Of a stretch of DNA of 47,969 bases, positions 6,953-16,397 are shown piece by piece. The stretch lies in contig JBDZUZ010000012.1 in the NCBI GenBank assembly GCA_040255445.1, positions 1 through 47,969 of the forward strand. The letters are read 5' to 3'. The position numbers and the translations under genes were made by a program. The first letter of the stretch is position 1; each line of letters starts with the position of its first letter. The notes under the pieces are model-generated. The model was not told where the DNA came from. It did not search any database and saw nothing but the letters and a program-made list of their open reading frames with translations. The DNA comes from JBDZUZ01 sp040255445 (lineage in GTDB: Bacteria > Planctomycetota > Phycisphaerae > Phycisphaerales > UBA1924).

Positions 6953-9900
6953 TCAGCAGCCGCTCTGCCAGTGATCGAAGAACACTCCGATGTCATCCCC
7001 GTCGGTACCGCCGGAGTTGTCGATGTCGGCTTCGCCGCGTTGCCAGTCGGTGAAGAAGGCGGCGATGTCGTCGCCGTCGATGCCGCCGGAGTTGTCCCAA
7101 TCGGCGGGGCAGGTCGGCGGAGCGCCGGGGGTGATGCGGAGGATGCGGTCATCGGCGGCGCTGGTGTTCTGCATCAGGGTGTCGACGGCGACGACGCGGA
7201 TGCGCAGGTCGTCGATACCGGTGCTGGCGGGCAGCCGCCAGTCGTAGCTGCGCTGCGTCGGCGGCAGTAATGTCTCGATGGTGTGGAAGGTGTAGCCGCC
7301 GTTGAAGCTGGCCTGGATGCGGAACTCGCGGAGACCGTGGTCGTCCGCCGCGGTCCAGCGGATGGGGATCGTGCCGCCGCCGGCGAAGGTCTCGCCGTCG
7401 AGCGGCGAGCTCACGTCAATCGTGGGCGCAGCGTCGCCGAGGCGCGGATCGGGGCGGACGGTGAAGTAGTCGGTGAAGTACCACTCGTCGCGGTTGAAGT
7501 TGCCTTGCGCGCGGAGCCCGATCCGGATGCGGTCGCTGCTGGCGTATGGCACATCGACCTGCGAGATCGTGCAGGCATCCGGCCCGGGGGGGCCGGAGGC
7601 GACCATGCGCATGCGGTCGTCGGCCGCGCTTTCCACGTAGAACGTCGGGAAGGATGAACTGAGGTTGATCGCGTCGTAGCAGAGCGTGAAGGCTTCCCCG
7701 CCGCGGAACTCGCCGGGCGGGAGATCGAAGCTGACCGTTGCGCTGGGGCGCTGGTGCGGGATCGAGAGCCAGAACTGTTCGACGCTGGAGTTGCCGCCGT
7801 CGTCGCGGGCGACGATGCGGAAGATGAAGCGCTCGAAGGGGTGCAGGCCGACATCGGGAACGACGAGCTCGAAGGAGCGTGTGTCGGGCGGGAGGTTCTG
7901 CCCCAGGTGGAGGAACGAGAAGAAGGGTGTGTCGAGGCTGGTGTCGGGGTTGATCACCTGGACATCGAAGCCGGTGAGCGCGCTGTCATCGGAGGCTTCC
8001 CACTCGATGATGATCTTCTCGCCGGGGTGAACGGCGGGGTGCAGCCGGGTCTTGAGGCGGACGACAGGCGGTGTGTCCGAGAGATCGGGGCGGATGTTGT
8101 AGAACGAATCGAACTGGACGCCGTAGCTGATCTGATCACCCTGGCCCTGCGGGTGGAAGAGGGGCTCGTACGGCCCAGTCGCGTGGCCCCACCAGTTGTG
8201 ATCGGCGGGGAACTCGTGGTAGTGGCCGCTGAAGGCGTTGGGGATGTTCTCCGCGGCGAGGCCGTTTCCTTCGAAGATGTTCGGCCGCTCTTCGCCGCTG
8301 AAGTGGATGCCGGTGCCGATCGAGCCGGCGAGGTTCACGGTGTCGTTGCGCAGGCCGACCTGGTTATCGTAGAACTCGACGCCCTTGCCGAACATGTGAC
8401 CATCCGCGGCGGGCTGGGCGCCCAGCGCGCAGTTGGTGATGACCGAGTCGCTGAGGAAGAGGATCGCTTCGTTGCCGACGATGCCGATGCCGGCGCCATC
8501 GACCTCGAGGTGTTCGAAGAGGTACCAGCCGGGGCTCGTGGCGAGCGAGAGCCACGGCTGGGTGGGATCGAGGCGCTCGAAGCGGATGGGGTTGCCCGGC
8601 AGGCCGCGGATCGCGCCGTCGGTGCCGTTGTCGCCGCGGATGGTGAAGCCGCCCTGGGGACCGAACTTGAGGACCGCGCCGGGTTCGATCTGCGCATCGC
8701 CGGCGACGCGGCCGCGGTGCGGGAAGTGGTACGGCACGCCCAGGTCGGGCATGGAGATGCGGCTGCGGAGATCGGCGAGGGAATGCTCGACGCCGAGGAT
8801 GGCGTTGTTGGTGTTGCCAGTGAGCGGGACAACGCTGTCGGGTGTGAGGCCGCAGAAGCGGGGCCACACGGGGTACTGGCTGGCGGTGATGGTGTTGTTC
8901 GCGCCGAGGTAGAACTCGGCGTTTCCGCCGGTGGCGTGGAGTTCGAGCGCGGGGGCGGCGATGCCCGAGACGGTGACGTTGTCGATGGTGCGGTCCTGGC
9001 CGAGCGCGGTGAAGCGGAGCGGCGCGACGGATGTGAGACCATCAATCTTCCAGAAGCCGTAGAAGATGCCCTGGCCGGCGGGGTTGGTGAGCGAGACATC
9101 CGTCACCACGCTGGAGCCGCCCAGCGACATGACATCCGCCGCGACTTCGCAGCGCTCCAGGCGCACGAACCGGTTGGTGGAGCCGGCGCTGATATAGCCT
9201 TGCTGCTCGAAGAGCGTGTCGAAGGCTTCGAGGCTGCCGCCCTGATGCACGGCGACGTAGGCGTCGATCTGTGCGTGCTCGACATGAGCCGAGCCGTAGA
9301 TGCGCAGGCCGGTGACATGATCGCCGTTCAAGATGATGGGCGCGGCGGGCGTGCCGAGGAGGCGGAGCGTGCCTTCGACGAAGAGCTCGTGGTTGTCGGT
9401 GAAGTTGATCGTGGCGCCGGGGCCGACCTCGAGCGTGGCCCCTTCCTCGACGATGATGTTCTGGCAGATGGTGTGCGTCGCGTCGCCGGGCCAGACGATG
9501 GTCTCGCCCGCCGCGGGAACGGGCAGGCCGCAGGGCGGGCCGACGGGCCCGCCGATGGTGATCTCATCGAGATAGAGGTTGCCGGTGACGCCGCCGACCG
9601 AGTGCATATTGGGGGCCCAGTACCGCAGGGCGAGTCGGCCGTTCAGCGGCGCTTCGCCCGGGAGCGTGATCTCGACGGGCGTGTAGGTGTATGGGCCTGT
9701 GGCGACGGGCAGCTCGCTGGTGAAGAGCACCTGCGTGAAGTCGCCGGTGCCTTGCCAGCCCGAGCCGGTGCTGGTGCCGCCGGTCGGGGCGTAGCGGATG
9801 TCAAGATAGGTATCGACAGAGTGGGCGCCGTCGAGCACCCAGATGGTGAAGGTGTCACCGCCGCGGAGGTTGGGGATCTGGGGAAGGATGGCCCACTGGC

Positions 9901-10198
9901 TCATCTGCTGTCCGACGAAGCCGCCGACAGCGGAGGTGGTGCCGCGGAGGTAGCCGGAGCCCTCGTAGGGCCGTCCGCCGGGCCAGGGTCCGGTCCAGGC
10001 CGCCGCGCCGCTGAGCTGGCTGCTCTGGTTGCGGAAGATCCAGCCGCGGGCGGTCAGACCGGCCGGGCCGTGCTGGCCGTTTGCGCCGAGATTCTCAAAG
10101 GATTCATTGAAATCGGCCTGAGCATGAACCGCTGCGCAGCAGAGGAGGTGCAGGAGCAGGGACGGTCCGAGCAGAAGAGCGGGCAGGGGGCGTGACAC
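6953..10198 (-). CDS. Large secreted beta-helix protein with dockerin-like tag
   Basis: A 1081-aa exported protein. A signal peptide covers about 1-27 (AAVHAQA). Next is a 'choice-of-anchor J'-type domain (about 28-215; ESFENLG, GWIFRNQS). A right-handed parallel beta-helix follows (about 225-690), starting at a TICQNIIVEEGATLEVGPG-type turn and closing with HNWWGHATGPYEP. Two or more Ig-like domains lie at about 710-1020, one containing PIRWTAADDHGLREF. The tag starts at about residue 1029 (CPADWDNSGGIDGDD, final SGC). The start codon is GTG at 10198 with a GAGGG Shine-Dalgarno. It is a full-length paralogue of 12930-16085. The architecture suggests a surface adhesin or polysaccharide-binding protein; no catalytic residues could be assigned. 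Confidence 0.85.
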   Translation of the reverse strand: MSRPLPALLLGPSLLLHLLCCAAVHAQADFNESFENLGANGQHGPAGLTARGWIFRNQSSQLSGAAAWTGPWPGGRPYEGSGYLRGTTSAVGGFVGQQMSQWAILPQIPNLRGGDTFTIWVLDGAHSVDTYLDIRYAPTGGTSTGSGWQGTGDFTQVLFTSELPVATGPYTYTPVEITLPGEAPLNGRLALRYWAPNMHSVGGVTGNLYLDEITIGGPVGPPCGLPVPAAGETIVWPGDATHTICQNIIVEEGATLEVGPGATINFTDNHELFVEGTLRLLGTPAAPIILNGDHVTGLRIYGSAHVEHAQIDAYVAVHQGGSLEAFDTLFEQQGYISAGSTNRFVRLERCEVAADVMSLGGSSVVTDVSLTNPAGQGIFYGFWKIDGLTSVAPLRFTALGQDRTIDNVTVSGIAAPALELHATGGNAEFYLGANNTITASQYPVWPRFCGLTPDSVVPLTGNTNNAILGVEHSLADLRSRISMPDLGVPYHFPHRGRVAGDAQIEPGAVLKFGPQGGFTIRGDNGTDGAIRGLPGNPIRFERLDPTQPWLSLATSPGWYLFEHLEVDGAGIGIVGNEAILFLSDSVITNCALGAQPAADGHMFGKGVEFYDNQVGLRNDTVNLAGSIGTGIHFSGEERPNIFEGNGLAAENIPNAFSGHYHEFPADHNWWGHATGPYEPLFHPQGQGDQISYGVQFDSFYNIRPDLSDTPPVVRLKTRLHPAVHPGEKIIIEWEASDDSALTGFDVQVINPDTSLDTPFFSFLHLGQNLPPDTRSFELVVPDVGLHPFERFIFRIVARDDGGNSSVEQFWLSIPHQRPSATVSFDLPPGEFRGGEAFTLCYDAINLSSSFPTFYVESAADDRMRMVASGPPGPDACTISQVDVPYASSDRIRIGLRAQGNFNRDEWYFTDYFTVRPDPRLGDAAPTIDVSSPLDGETFAGGGTIPIRWTAADDHGLREFRIQASFNGGYTFHTIETLLPPTQRSYDWRLPASTGIDDLRIRVVAVDTLMQNTSAADDRILRITPGAPPTCPADWDNSGGIDGDDIAAFFTDWQRGEADIDNSGGTDGDDIGVFFDHWQSGC

Positions 10199-10496
10199 GG
10201 TGACATCCCTCGATTGAGTTCGCGCGAGGCTATTGGAAACGGTATCTACCCGACATGCGACGTCCCGGCGGAAGAACCGCCATGGACTTCTGTGACGATC
10301 GGCGTCAACGGAGCCATGCCAGGACCAGAGTCCGATGCTGGACGAGGTCGGGTCGGGATGAGTTCGGGTAGGCTCGGGATTTTCGTTGACGATCCGGCGG
10401 GGGCTCGGGCATACTGGGGGCCCGTGTGCGTGAGCCGGTGCATGCCGCTCCGGCCTTCACTACGCGCACCACCCCGGATAGAGAGGAGTCCCCCAC
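10199..10496. other. Divergent intergenic region
   Basis: About 298 bp between divergent genes. It carries a plus-strand promoter (10386-10415) and the AGAGGAG Shine-Dalgarno of the lectin gene. No convincing minus-strand promoter was found, and no small ORF is supported. Confidence 0.5.
10386..10415 (+). promoter_or_regulatory. Promoter of the lectin-domain gene
   Basis: TTGACG (5 of 6 to consensus), an 18-bp spacer, then CATACT (4 of 6). Transcription would begin near 10422, giving a leader of about 75 nt with AGAGGAG 9 nt before the ATG at 10497. Confidence 0.5.
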
Positions 10497-12710
10497 ATGC
10501 GTCATGCCAAGTCCGCCACGGTCGCTGCAACGCTCGCGCTCGCGGCCGGAGCCGCCGTCGCGCAGGAAGTCCAGATCCCGCTGAATTACAACTTCAACGG
10601 CATGGTGCACTTCGGCGAGGGGTTCGCGGATGATCCATCGGGCTTTCGCTCGATCTCGGACCGCGCGTTGCTGATCGATGGCCAGGTGGGGTCGTTCGCG
10701 ACCAACCCGGTGGTGGGCGCCACGGGCCTGAACTACGGCGTGAACACGACGGCGTTTGCGCTGGACATCGTGCATCTGGGCAACCGCGCTGTGTTCTTCC
10801 CGTACGACGCCGTTGAGGACTTTGACAACATCGGGATCGCGCCCACGTGGGATACCAGCCCGAACCACACCGGGCCGCAGGTGACCGATGTCTCGGGGCT
10901 GAACATCGAGATGTTCGGCAACACCGAGATCGGTGTGCTGTATCAGATCAGCAACGGCGGCGGCGCTTTTGATGTGGTGCTGACCTTCACGGATGCGAGC
11001 AGCGTGACGGTGCGGCTGGCGGGGCCGGACTGGTTCGGCGCTCAGAACCCCGCAGCGCCGGGCCTGGGTGTCGCTTCGCAGACGCGTCTGGGCGCGACGA
11101 CCTGGCCCGGGACCAACAACAACGACCAGGGCACGCCGGCGCCGGTGCCGGGGCAGAACCTCAACGTGATCGAGGGCGTGATCACCGCGGCCGAGCTCAT
11201 CAACGACGGGCTGGGCAGCATCATCGGGAAGACGCTGTCGTCTATCTCGTTCCAGAACGCGGCGTATCCCGCGGGGACGGGCCGCGGCTACGCGATCATC
11301 GCGGCGACGGTTGACGGCTCGGCGACGTTCAACCCCTCGGGCATCGGCTCGGTGGTTCCCAACCCGGCGGTGTTCGGCCAGCCGGCGACATTCCGCGTGG
11401 CGGTGTCGCCCGGGAGCGGCACGCCCAACACGATCACGAGTGTGTCCGTGGATGCCTCGTCGATCGACGGGGGCACGCTGAACCTCAACGACAGCGGCGT
11501 CAACGGCGATGAGACGGCCGGGGACGGGCTCTGGAGCGTGTCAACCACGATCTCGCTGAACGCGCCGGCGGGTCCGGCGTCGCTTCCCTTCACCATCACC
11601 GATGCGCAGACGCGGCAGGGGACGGGGAATATCGACGTCACGATCGCCGCGCCGCCGATCGCCGATGACCTGGGAACGCTCACCGCCGGCCTCAACACCT
11701 TCAGCGGCGCGGTCAACGCCGGCGAGGTCCGCTGGGTGCGCTTCAACCTGGCGACGCCGATCGACCGGGATGCGATGACCTTCCTGGACATCGATACCGA
11801 GGGCTCGGCGCTCTCGAACAACGACTCCGAGCTCGGCCTCTATAGCGCGAACGGCAACCTGATCGCGACCGACGACGACGACGGCTCGGGTCTGCTGACG
11901 CAACTGAGCTTTGGCCTGGCGGTCCCGCCGCGGCCGGCGGTCAACGGGAGCGTCGCGTACAACGGGCGGGATGGCGCCACGCTGGCGGCGGGGACGTACT
12001 ACCTGGCCTATGGCTCGTTCAACATGACGTTCGGCGCGACGCTGTGGAATGTGACCTCCACCTCCACGGCGACGGGCACGGTGAACATCAACCTCTTCAA
12101 CGGCGATGAACCGCCGTCGCCTGTGGTTGCGGGCCCGATCAACAACCCCGCCAACGGCAGCGACTACTACCTGCTGGTTCAGGGGTACAACTTCACCCAG
12201 GCGGAGGCCGCAGCGCAGTCGCTGGGCGGCCACCTGGCTTCGATCGCGGATGCGGAGGAGAACGAGTTCGTCCGCGCCAACGTGCTGAGGTTCGACGGCG
12301 CCGACCGGCGCGGCTGGATCGGTTTCACGGATGAGGCGGTCGAGGGCACGTTCGTGTGGACCGACGGCACGCCCAACACGTACACCAACTGGAACGCGGG
12401 CGAACCCAACAACGCCAGCGGTCTCGAGCACTACACCGAGATGCTGGGCAACGGTCTGTGGAACGACCTGCCGCTGGCGGGCGCTGCGGGCGGCTCGGAC
12501 TTTGCCATCGTCGAGGTTCCCGGGACGGGGGGTTGCCCGGCGTGCGCGGCGGACTTCGATCAGTCCGGCGGCGTCGACGGCGACGACATCGGCGCGTTCT
12601 TCGCCGCGTGGCAGACCGGCGACACCTGCGGCGATGTCGACCGGTCCGGCGGCGTTGATGGCGATGACATCGGCGCGTTCTTCGTCGTGTGGCAGGCCGG
12701 CGGCTGCTGA
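10497..12710 (+). CDS. Secreted C-type lectin-domain protein with dockerin-like tag
   Basis: A 737-aa protein. Residues 1-22 are a classic signal peptide ending AAVAQ. The N-terminal part (to about 250) reads as a beta-sandwich domain of unknown type. An Ig-like stretch (about 275-385) and a pre-peptidase-like C-terminal (PPC) stretch with an LGLYSANGNLIATDDDDGSG motif follow. Next is a C-type lectin-like domain at about 555-680 (GGHLASI, WIGFTD, W-x-DG). Its EPN triad at 636-638 and WND at 655-657 are the calcium- and sugar-binding signature of mannose-type lectins. The tag at about 683-737 is a variant with extra Cys residues and two SGGVDGDDIGAFF loops, ending GGC. The ATG at 10497 has AGAGGAG. 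It is followed by a strong terminator. Likely a surface-attached carbohydrate binder. Confidence 0.85.
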   Translation: MRHAKSATVAATLALAAGAAVAQEVQIPLNYNFNGMVHFGEGFADDPSGFRSISDRALLIDGQVGSFATNPVVGATGLNYGVNTTAFALDIVHLGNRAVFFPYDAVEDFDNIGIAPTWDTSPNHTGPQVTDVSGLNIEMFGNTEIGVLYQISNGGGAFDVVLTFTDASSVTVRLAGPDWFGAQNPAAPGLGVASQTRLGATTWPGTNNNDQGTPAPVPGQNLNVIEGVITAAELINDGLGSIIGKTLSSISFQNAAYPAGTGRGYAIIAATVDGSATFNPSGIGSVVPNPAVFGQPATFRVAVSPGSGTPNTITSVSVDASSIDGGTLNLNDSGVNGDETAGDGLWSVSTTISLNAPAGPASLPFTITDAQTRQGTGNIDVTIAAPPIADDLGTLTAGLNTFSGAVNAGEVRWVRFNLATPIDRDAMTFLDIDTEGSALSNNDSELGLYSANGNLIATDDDDGSGLLTQLSFGLAVPPRPAVNGSVAYNGRDGATLAAGTYYLAYGSFNMTFGATLWNVTSTSTATGTVNINLFNGDEPPSPVVAGPINNPANGSDYYLLVQGYNFTQAEAAAQSLGGHLASIADAEENEFVRANVLRFDGADRRGWIGFTDEAVEGTFVWTDGTPNTYTNWNAGEPNNASGLEHYTEMLGNGLWNDLPLAGAAGGSDFAIVEVPGTGGCPACAADFDQSGGVDGDDIGAFFAAWQTGDTCGDVDRSGGVDGDDIGAFFVVWQAGGC

Positions 12711-12743
12711 GCGGCTGAGGATGTTGGGATTGTGGAATGACGA

Positions 12744-12777
12744 GGGCCCGTCGCGCGAGCGGCGGGCCCTTTGTGTT
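12744..12777 (+). terminator. Rho-independent terminator of the lectin gene
   Basis: An 11-bp stem (GGGCCCGTCGC/GCGGCGGGCCC, one G-U pair) with a GCGA tetraloop and a TTTGTGTT tail, starting 34 nt after the stop codon. GNRA-type loop and T-rich tail are both typical. Confidence 0.88.
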
Positions 12778-12779
12778 GA

Positions 12780-12923
12780 GGCACAGAGTCACGGAGGGAC
12801 AGAGGGACAGAGGGCAAGATCCTACCGGTGATAGCGCGTTCGACTTTGGTCGCGAAGCGGCCGTGTCTTTACCACTTTGTGCCTCTGTGCCTCTGTGCCT
12901 TCGTGCCGTCGTGCCTTCGTGCC
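12780..12923. repeat. Octamer inverted array B
   Basis: The left arm (12780-12819) has five degenerate 8-bp units (GGCACAGA, GTCACGGA, GGGACAGA twice, GGGCAAGA). The right arm (12876-12923) has six units of the complementary type (TTTGTGCC, TCTGTGCC, TTCGTGCC and similar). It lies between convergent genes; the right arm ends 6 bp before the 12930 stop codon, the same spacing as array A. Confidence 0.82.
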
Positions 12924-12929
12924 TTTCCT

Positions 12930-15900
12930 TCAGCAGCCGGTTTGCCAGTGATCGAAGAAGACAGTGATGTCGTCGCCGTCGGTACCGCCGGAGCGGTCGA
13001 TGTCGGCATCGCCCATCTGCCAGTCGGTGAAGAACGCGGTGATGTCGTCGCCGTCGACGCCGCCCGAGCCGTCCCAGTCGGCGGGGCAAGTCGGCGGGCC
13101 GCCGGCGTTCACTGTGAAGGAGAGGTCGTCGCCCGCGGCGGAGTTCTGGAAGCGGTGGTCGACGGCGACCACACGCATGCGGAGGTCGGCGATGCCGGTG
13201 CTGCGGGGAAGTCGCCAGTCGAAGGCGCGGGCGTTGCCGGCGAGGTTGTGCCGCGCGGTGTGCCAGGCGCGGCCGCCGTCGGTCGAGTACTGGATCTTGA
13301 AGGCGCGGAGGCCTTCATCGTCGGATGCGGTCCAGCGGATGGGGATGACGTCGCCGCCGGTGAAGGTCTCGCCGGGCGTCGGTGATGTCATCGCGACCGT
13401 TGGCGGCGCATCGCCGATCTCGGCGCGGGGGCGGATGGTGAAGTACTCGGAGAAGTACCACTCGTTGTTGTTGCCGCCGGACATGTCGATCGCAATGCGG
13501 GCTCGATCGGTGCTGACGCGGGGCGTGCGCAGCGTGCTGTAGGTGCAGCCGTTCCCGAACGCGCCCGCGGGGCCGCGGGCCCAGCGTTCATCGGGGCCGA
13601 GTTCGAGGAAGAGCTGCGCGGAAGCGCCGGTGGCGGTCGGGCTGAAAGCGCTGTAGCAGATCGTCCACTCCTCTCCCGGTGTGCGGCCACCCGAGAGATC
13701 GGTGGTGACCGATCCGCTGCCGGACGGGACGAACGAGGGGACCCGGATGAGGAACGGCTCGTACGAGACCTGCCCTGCATCATCCACCACCGCCAGACGG
13801 AAGCGGTCGTAGCTGGTCGAGCCGTTGTCGGGGAGGGCGAACTCGTAGCTGCGGTCATCGGCGGTCAGGTCCGCGGCGACGACGACGTAATCGTTGGGTC
13901 CGACCTGGGCATCGATCCATTGCTGCGTGATGGCGCCATCGTCGCTCGCGGTCCATTCGAGGATGACCTTCGTGCCGCGGATCGACCAGCGGTAGGGTCG
14001 GGTGATCATGCGAACGATGGGACGCTGGTCGGAGAGATCGGGAGGCGCGGCGAGGAACGGGTCGGAATCGACGTTGCCGGTGACGGCGTCGCCGGAGCCG
14101 GAGTGTCCGTAGCCCAGAGGCCCGGCGACGTTGCTCGGGCCATCGGGGGCGCCCCACCAGTTGTGCTCGGCGGGGATGCGGTCGAACTCACCGTTGGGGC
14201 CGAGAATCCCGAGCACGGCGGTGTCGTTGCCGATGAAGCTGTTGGCACGCTCGTGGCCGTTGAGGTCGAGCCCGACGGAGATCGGGCTGCTGCTCTCCTC
14301 GACCCCGATCCCGTTGTCGAGAAAGCTCGTCCCCGAGACGCGCAGGAACGCGCCCGAGACCGTCATCCCCAGCGGCGAATTGCTGATGGTGCAATCGATG
14401 ACGCGATGGAACCCGCCGGAGATGGCGCCGATGCCCGAGTAATCAACGACAGCGTGCTCGAAGAAGGACATGCCGGCATCGAGGATCACGCCGCCGTCCC
14501 AGTGCGTCTGCGGCACGAGCGGCCCGAAGCGGATGGGGTTGCCGGGGAGCCCGCGGACGATGTTGTCGCTCTGGGTTGCGAGGAAGAGGATGCCGGTCGT
14601 GGGCCCGAATCGGAAGACGGTACCCGGATCGATATCAACGCCGCCCTGCACGGTCACGATGTCGTTGTTCATGTCGCCCGTCGGCGCCTCGTAGGGCACG
14701 CCCAGGTTCGGAAGCGTGACGCGGTTGTAGCGGAGGCCGCCGCCGCTGGATTCGAGTTCGATCGCGTTGTTGACGTTGCCCGAAGCCGGGATCGTGCTGT
14801 CGGGGTGGAGCCCGCCGCTGCGGAGCAGGACCGGGTACTCGCAGTTGACCAGCGTGTTGTTCGGCCCGAGCAGGAAGTCCGCAGCGCCGAACTGGGCGCT
14901 GCGGGCGACGATCGCGGGGCCATCGGCCCCGTCGACCGTGACGCGGTCGACGAGGATCGGCTGGTACTCGCGCACGATCTCGATGCTGCCGCTGGAGACG
15001 ACGTTGTCGAGCAGCGTGTACCCCTCGAGGACGAGCAGATCGCCCGCGAAGTTCACGTTGCTCAGGCGGCTCTGGCCGCCGACATAGAACACCGGACCCG
15101 CGACCGAGCAGTCTTCAACAACCGTGACCGAGTCGATGCGTCCGAGGCCGACACCCTGGACCGCGGCGAAGTCCATCTCACAGCCGCGGAGGACGACGCG
15201 GGTCTTCTCCCACTGCGACAACGCGCAGCTGATCGATGCGTTGGTGAGTTCGAGTTCGCCGGTGGGATCGTCGACCGTGAGCCGCGCGCCGCCGCGGAGC
15301 GTGATCGGCGCTGCGGTCATCGACCCGCCGCGGATGGTCCCCAGCACCGTGACATCGGCATCGACCACCACCTCGACGCCCGGCTCGACAACGACCGTGC
15401 CCCCGGCGAGGATCGTGGTCGGCGAGGCGAGTGTAATCGGGCTCATCGCGGCGGTCCAGGTCACGGTCTGTCCGGGCGTTGGAATCGGGGCGGTATCGCT
15501 GCCGATCAGGATGCCATCGACACCCATGTTGCCGCTGCTCCCGCCCGCGGCACGCACGTAGCGCCAGGCGAGTCGGCCCGTGCCGGGGAGCGCCACCTCG
15601 TGCTCGGTCCACCACAGCCCGAGCTGCGGCGAAGTCCTGCTCCAAAGCACCTGCGTGAAGTCGCCGACATCGGTGTGGCTCGTGCCGGTGCCCGTGCCGC
15701 CGGTGGGTGAATAGCGGAGTTCCATGTAGTCGATCCGCGGCGGGTTCGTGTACCGGCCGCTCGCGTGGAAGCGGATCGGCATGCCCGGCTGCGCGCCGGG
15801 GACGGCGGGCATGATCGCCCACGTCGAGACCTCGCTCGGACCCGCCCATGTGCTGGCCTGCAGCCAGAGTGTGCCGACGGGGCCGCCGGAGGTGTCGACC

Positions 15901-16085
15901 TCCCACCCCAATCGGTTCACCGGTGCGGACTGATTGCGGAAGACCCAGCCGCGTGACTGGAGTGTGGTGATGGATCCGTTGGACTGGAAGTCCTCGGAGA
16001 AGACGACCTGGGCCTGGGCAGCGCCGGCCGCGGCGAGCACCGCGGCGATGAGCGTGGTTTGGGTCACGGCGGTCAGACGGGGCAT
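12930..16085 (-). CDS. Large secreted beta-helix protein with dockerin-like tag, paralogue 2
   Basis: A 1051-aa exported protein with the same architecture as 6953-10198. A signal peptide covers about 1-25 (GAAQAQ). An anchor-J-type domain follows (about 27-215; GWVFRNQSAPV). The parallel beta-helix (about 225-660) closes with EHNWWGAPDGPS. Ig-like domains include PIRWTASDDEGLRAF and WRLPRSTGIADLRMRVVAVD, nearly the same as in the paralogue. The tag starts at about 1000 and ends DHWQTGC. The ATG at 16085 follows GGGAGG 5 nt upstream; the frame stays open a further 1.9 kb upstream without homology, a GC artefact. It is convergent with the lectin gene. Confidence 0.85.
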   Translation of the reverse strand: MPRLTAVTQTTLIAAVLAAAGAAQAQVVFSEDFQSNGSITTLQSRGWVFRNQSAPVNRLGWEVDTSGGPVGTLWLQASTWAGPSEVSTWAIMPAVPGAQPGMPIRFHASGRYTNPPRIDYMELRYSPTGGTGTGTSHTDVGDFTQVLWSRTSPQLGLWWTEHEVALPGTGRLAWRYVRAAGGSSGNMGVDGILIGSDTAPIPTPGQTVTWTAAMSPITLASPTTILAGGTVVVEPGVEVVVDADVTVLGTIRGGSMTAAPITLRGGARLTVDDPTGELELTNASISCALSQWEKTRVVLRGCEMDFAAVQGVGLGRIDSVTVVEDCSVAGPVFYVGGQSRLSNVNFAGDLLVLEGYTLLDNVVSSGSIEIVREYQPILVDRVTVDGADGPAIVARSAQFGAADFLLGPNNTLVNCEYPVLLRSGGLHPDSTIPASGNVNNAIELESSGGGLRYNRVTLPNLGVPYEAPTGDMNNDIVTVQGGVDIDPGTVFRFGPTTGILFLATQSDNIVRGLPGNPIRFGPLVPQTHWDGGVILDAGMSFFEHAVVDYSGIGAISGGFHRVIDCTISNSPLGMTVSGAFLRVSGTSFLDNGIGVEESSSPISVGLDLNGHERANSFIGNDTAVLGILGPNGEFDRIPAEHNWWGAPDGPSNVAGPLGYGHSGSGDAVTGNVDSDPFLAAPPDLSDQRPIVRMITRPYRWSIRGTKVILEWTASDDGAITQQWIDAQVGPNDYVVVAADLTADDRSYEFALPDNGSTSYDRFRLAVVDDAGQVSYEPFLIRVPSFVPSGSGSVTTDLSGGRTPGEEWTICYSAFSPTATGASAQLFLELGPDERWARGPAGAFGNGCTYSTLRTPRVSTDRARIAIDMSGGNNNEWYFSEYFTIRPRAEIGDAPPTVAMTSPTPGETFTGGDVIPIRWTASDDEGLRAFKIQYSTDGGRAWHTARHNLAGNARAFDWRLPRSTGIADLRMRVVAVDHRFQNSAAGDDLSFTVNAGGPPTCPADWDGSGGVDGDDITAFFTDWQMGDADIDRSGGTDGDDITVFFDHWQTGC

Positions 16086-16397
16086 ATGGGCCTCCCGGGG
16101 GGCATACTGGGGCTGAGGCTTGGGCGGTCGAGCGGGGCGGGTGAGTGCGGGTCGGCAGGCGGGTGCGCGAGACCCGCTCCTTGTCCGGTCATGCGACGAA
16201 CGGCCCTCTGAACCGCCGCGGTATCGCAAGTGACGCAAAATCCCCTTCTCCGGGCGATGCTGGGTTGGTAGTTTCGGGGGTTGGAGAGCGTCCAGCCGCG
16301 GCGGTCGTCCGCCGCGTGCGTGATGGATGCGCTGCGCGGCACCGCTCCGCTCGGCGCCGCGCGGAGATCTGAGACGAGGCAGGAAAGGGGATTCGGC
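16086..16397. other. Divergent intergenic region
   Basis: A 312-bp gap between divergent exported-protein genes. It contains both Shine-Dalgarno sites (GGGAGG for the minus gene, AGGAAAGGGG for the plus gene). The GC-rich part near 16325-16375 can fold. No promoter is strong enough to call on either strand, and no small gene is supported. Confidence 0.4.

Noticed and set aside
7754..10195. Plus-strand open frame of 813 codons opposite the beta-helix gene
   Set aside because: It is the mirror of a gene with clear signal peptide, domains and tag; the translation is low-complexity (E/A/G/D-rich) as expected from GC-rich antisense reading.
10409..10421. GGGCATACTGGGG shared with 16100-16112 as a regulator site
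   Set aside because: The two copies have opposite orientation relative to the genes they precede, and one overlaps a -10; chance in GC-rich DNA is likely.
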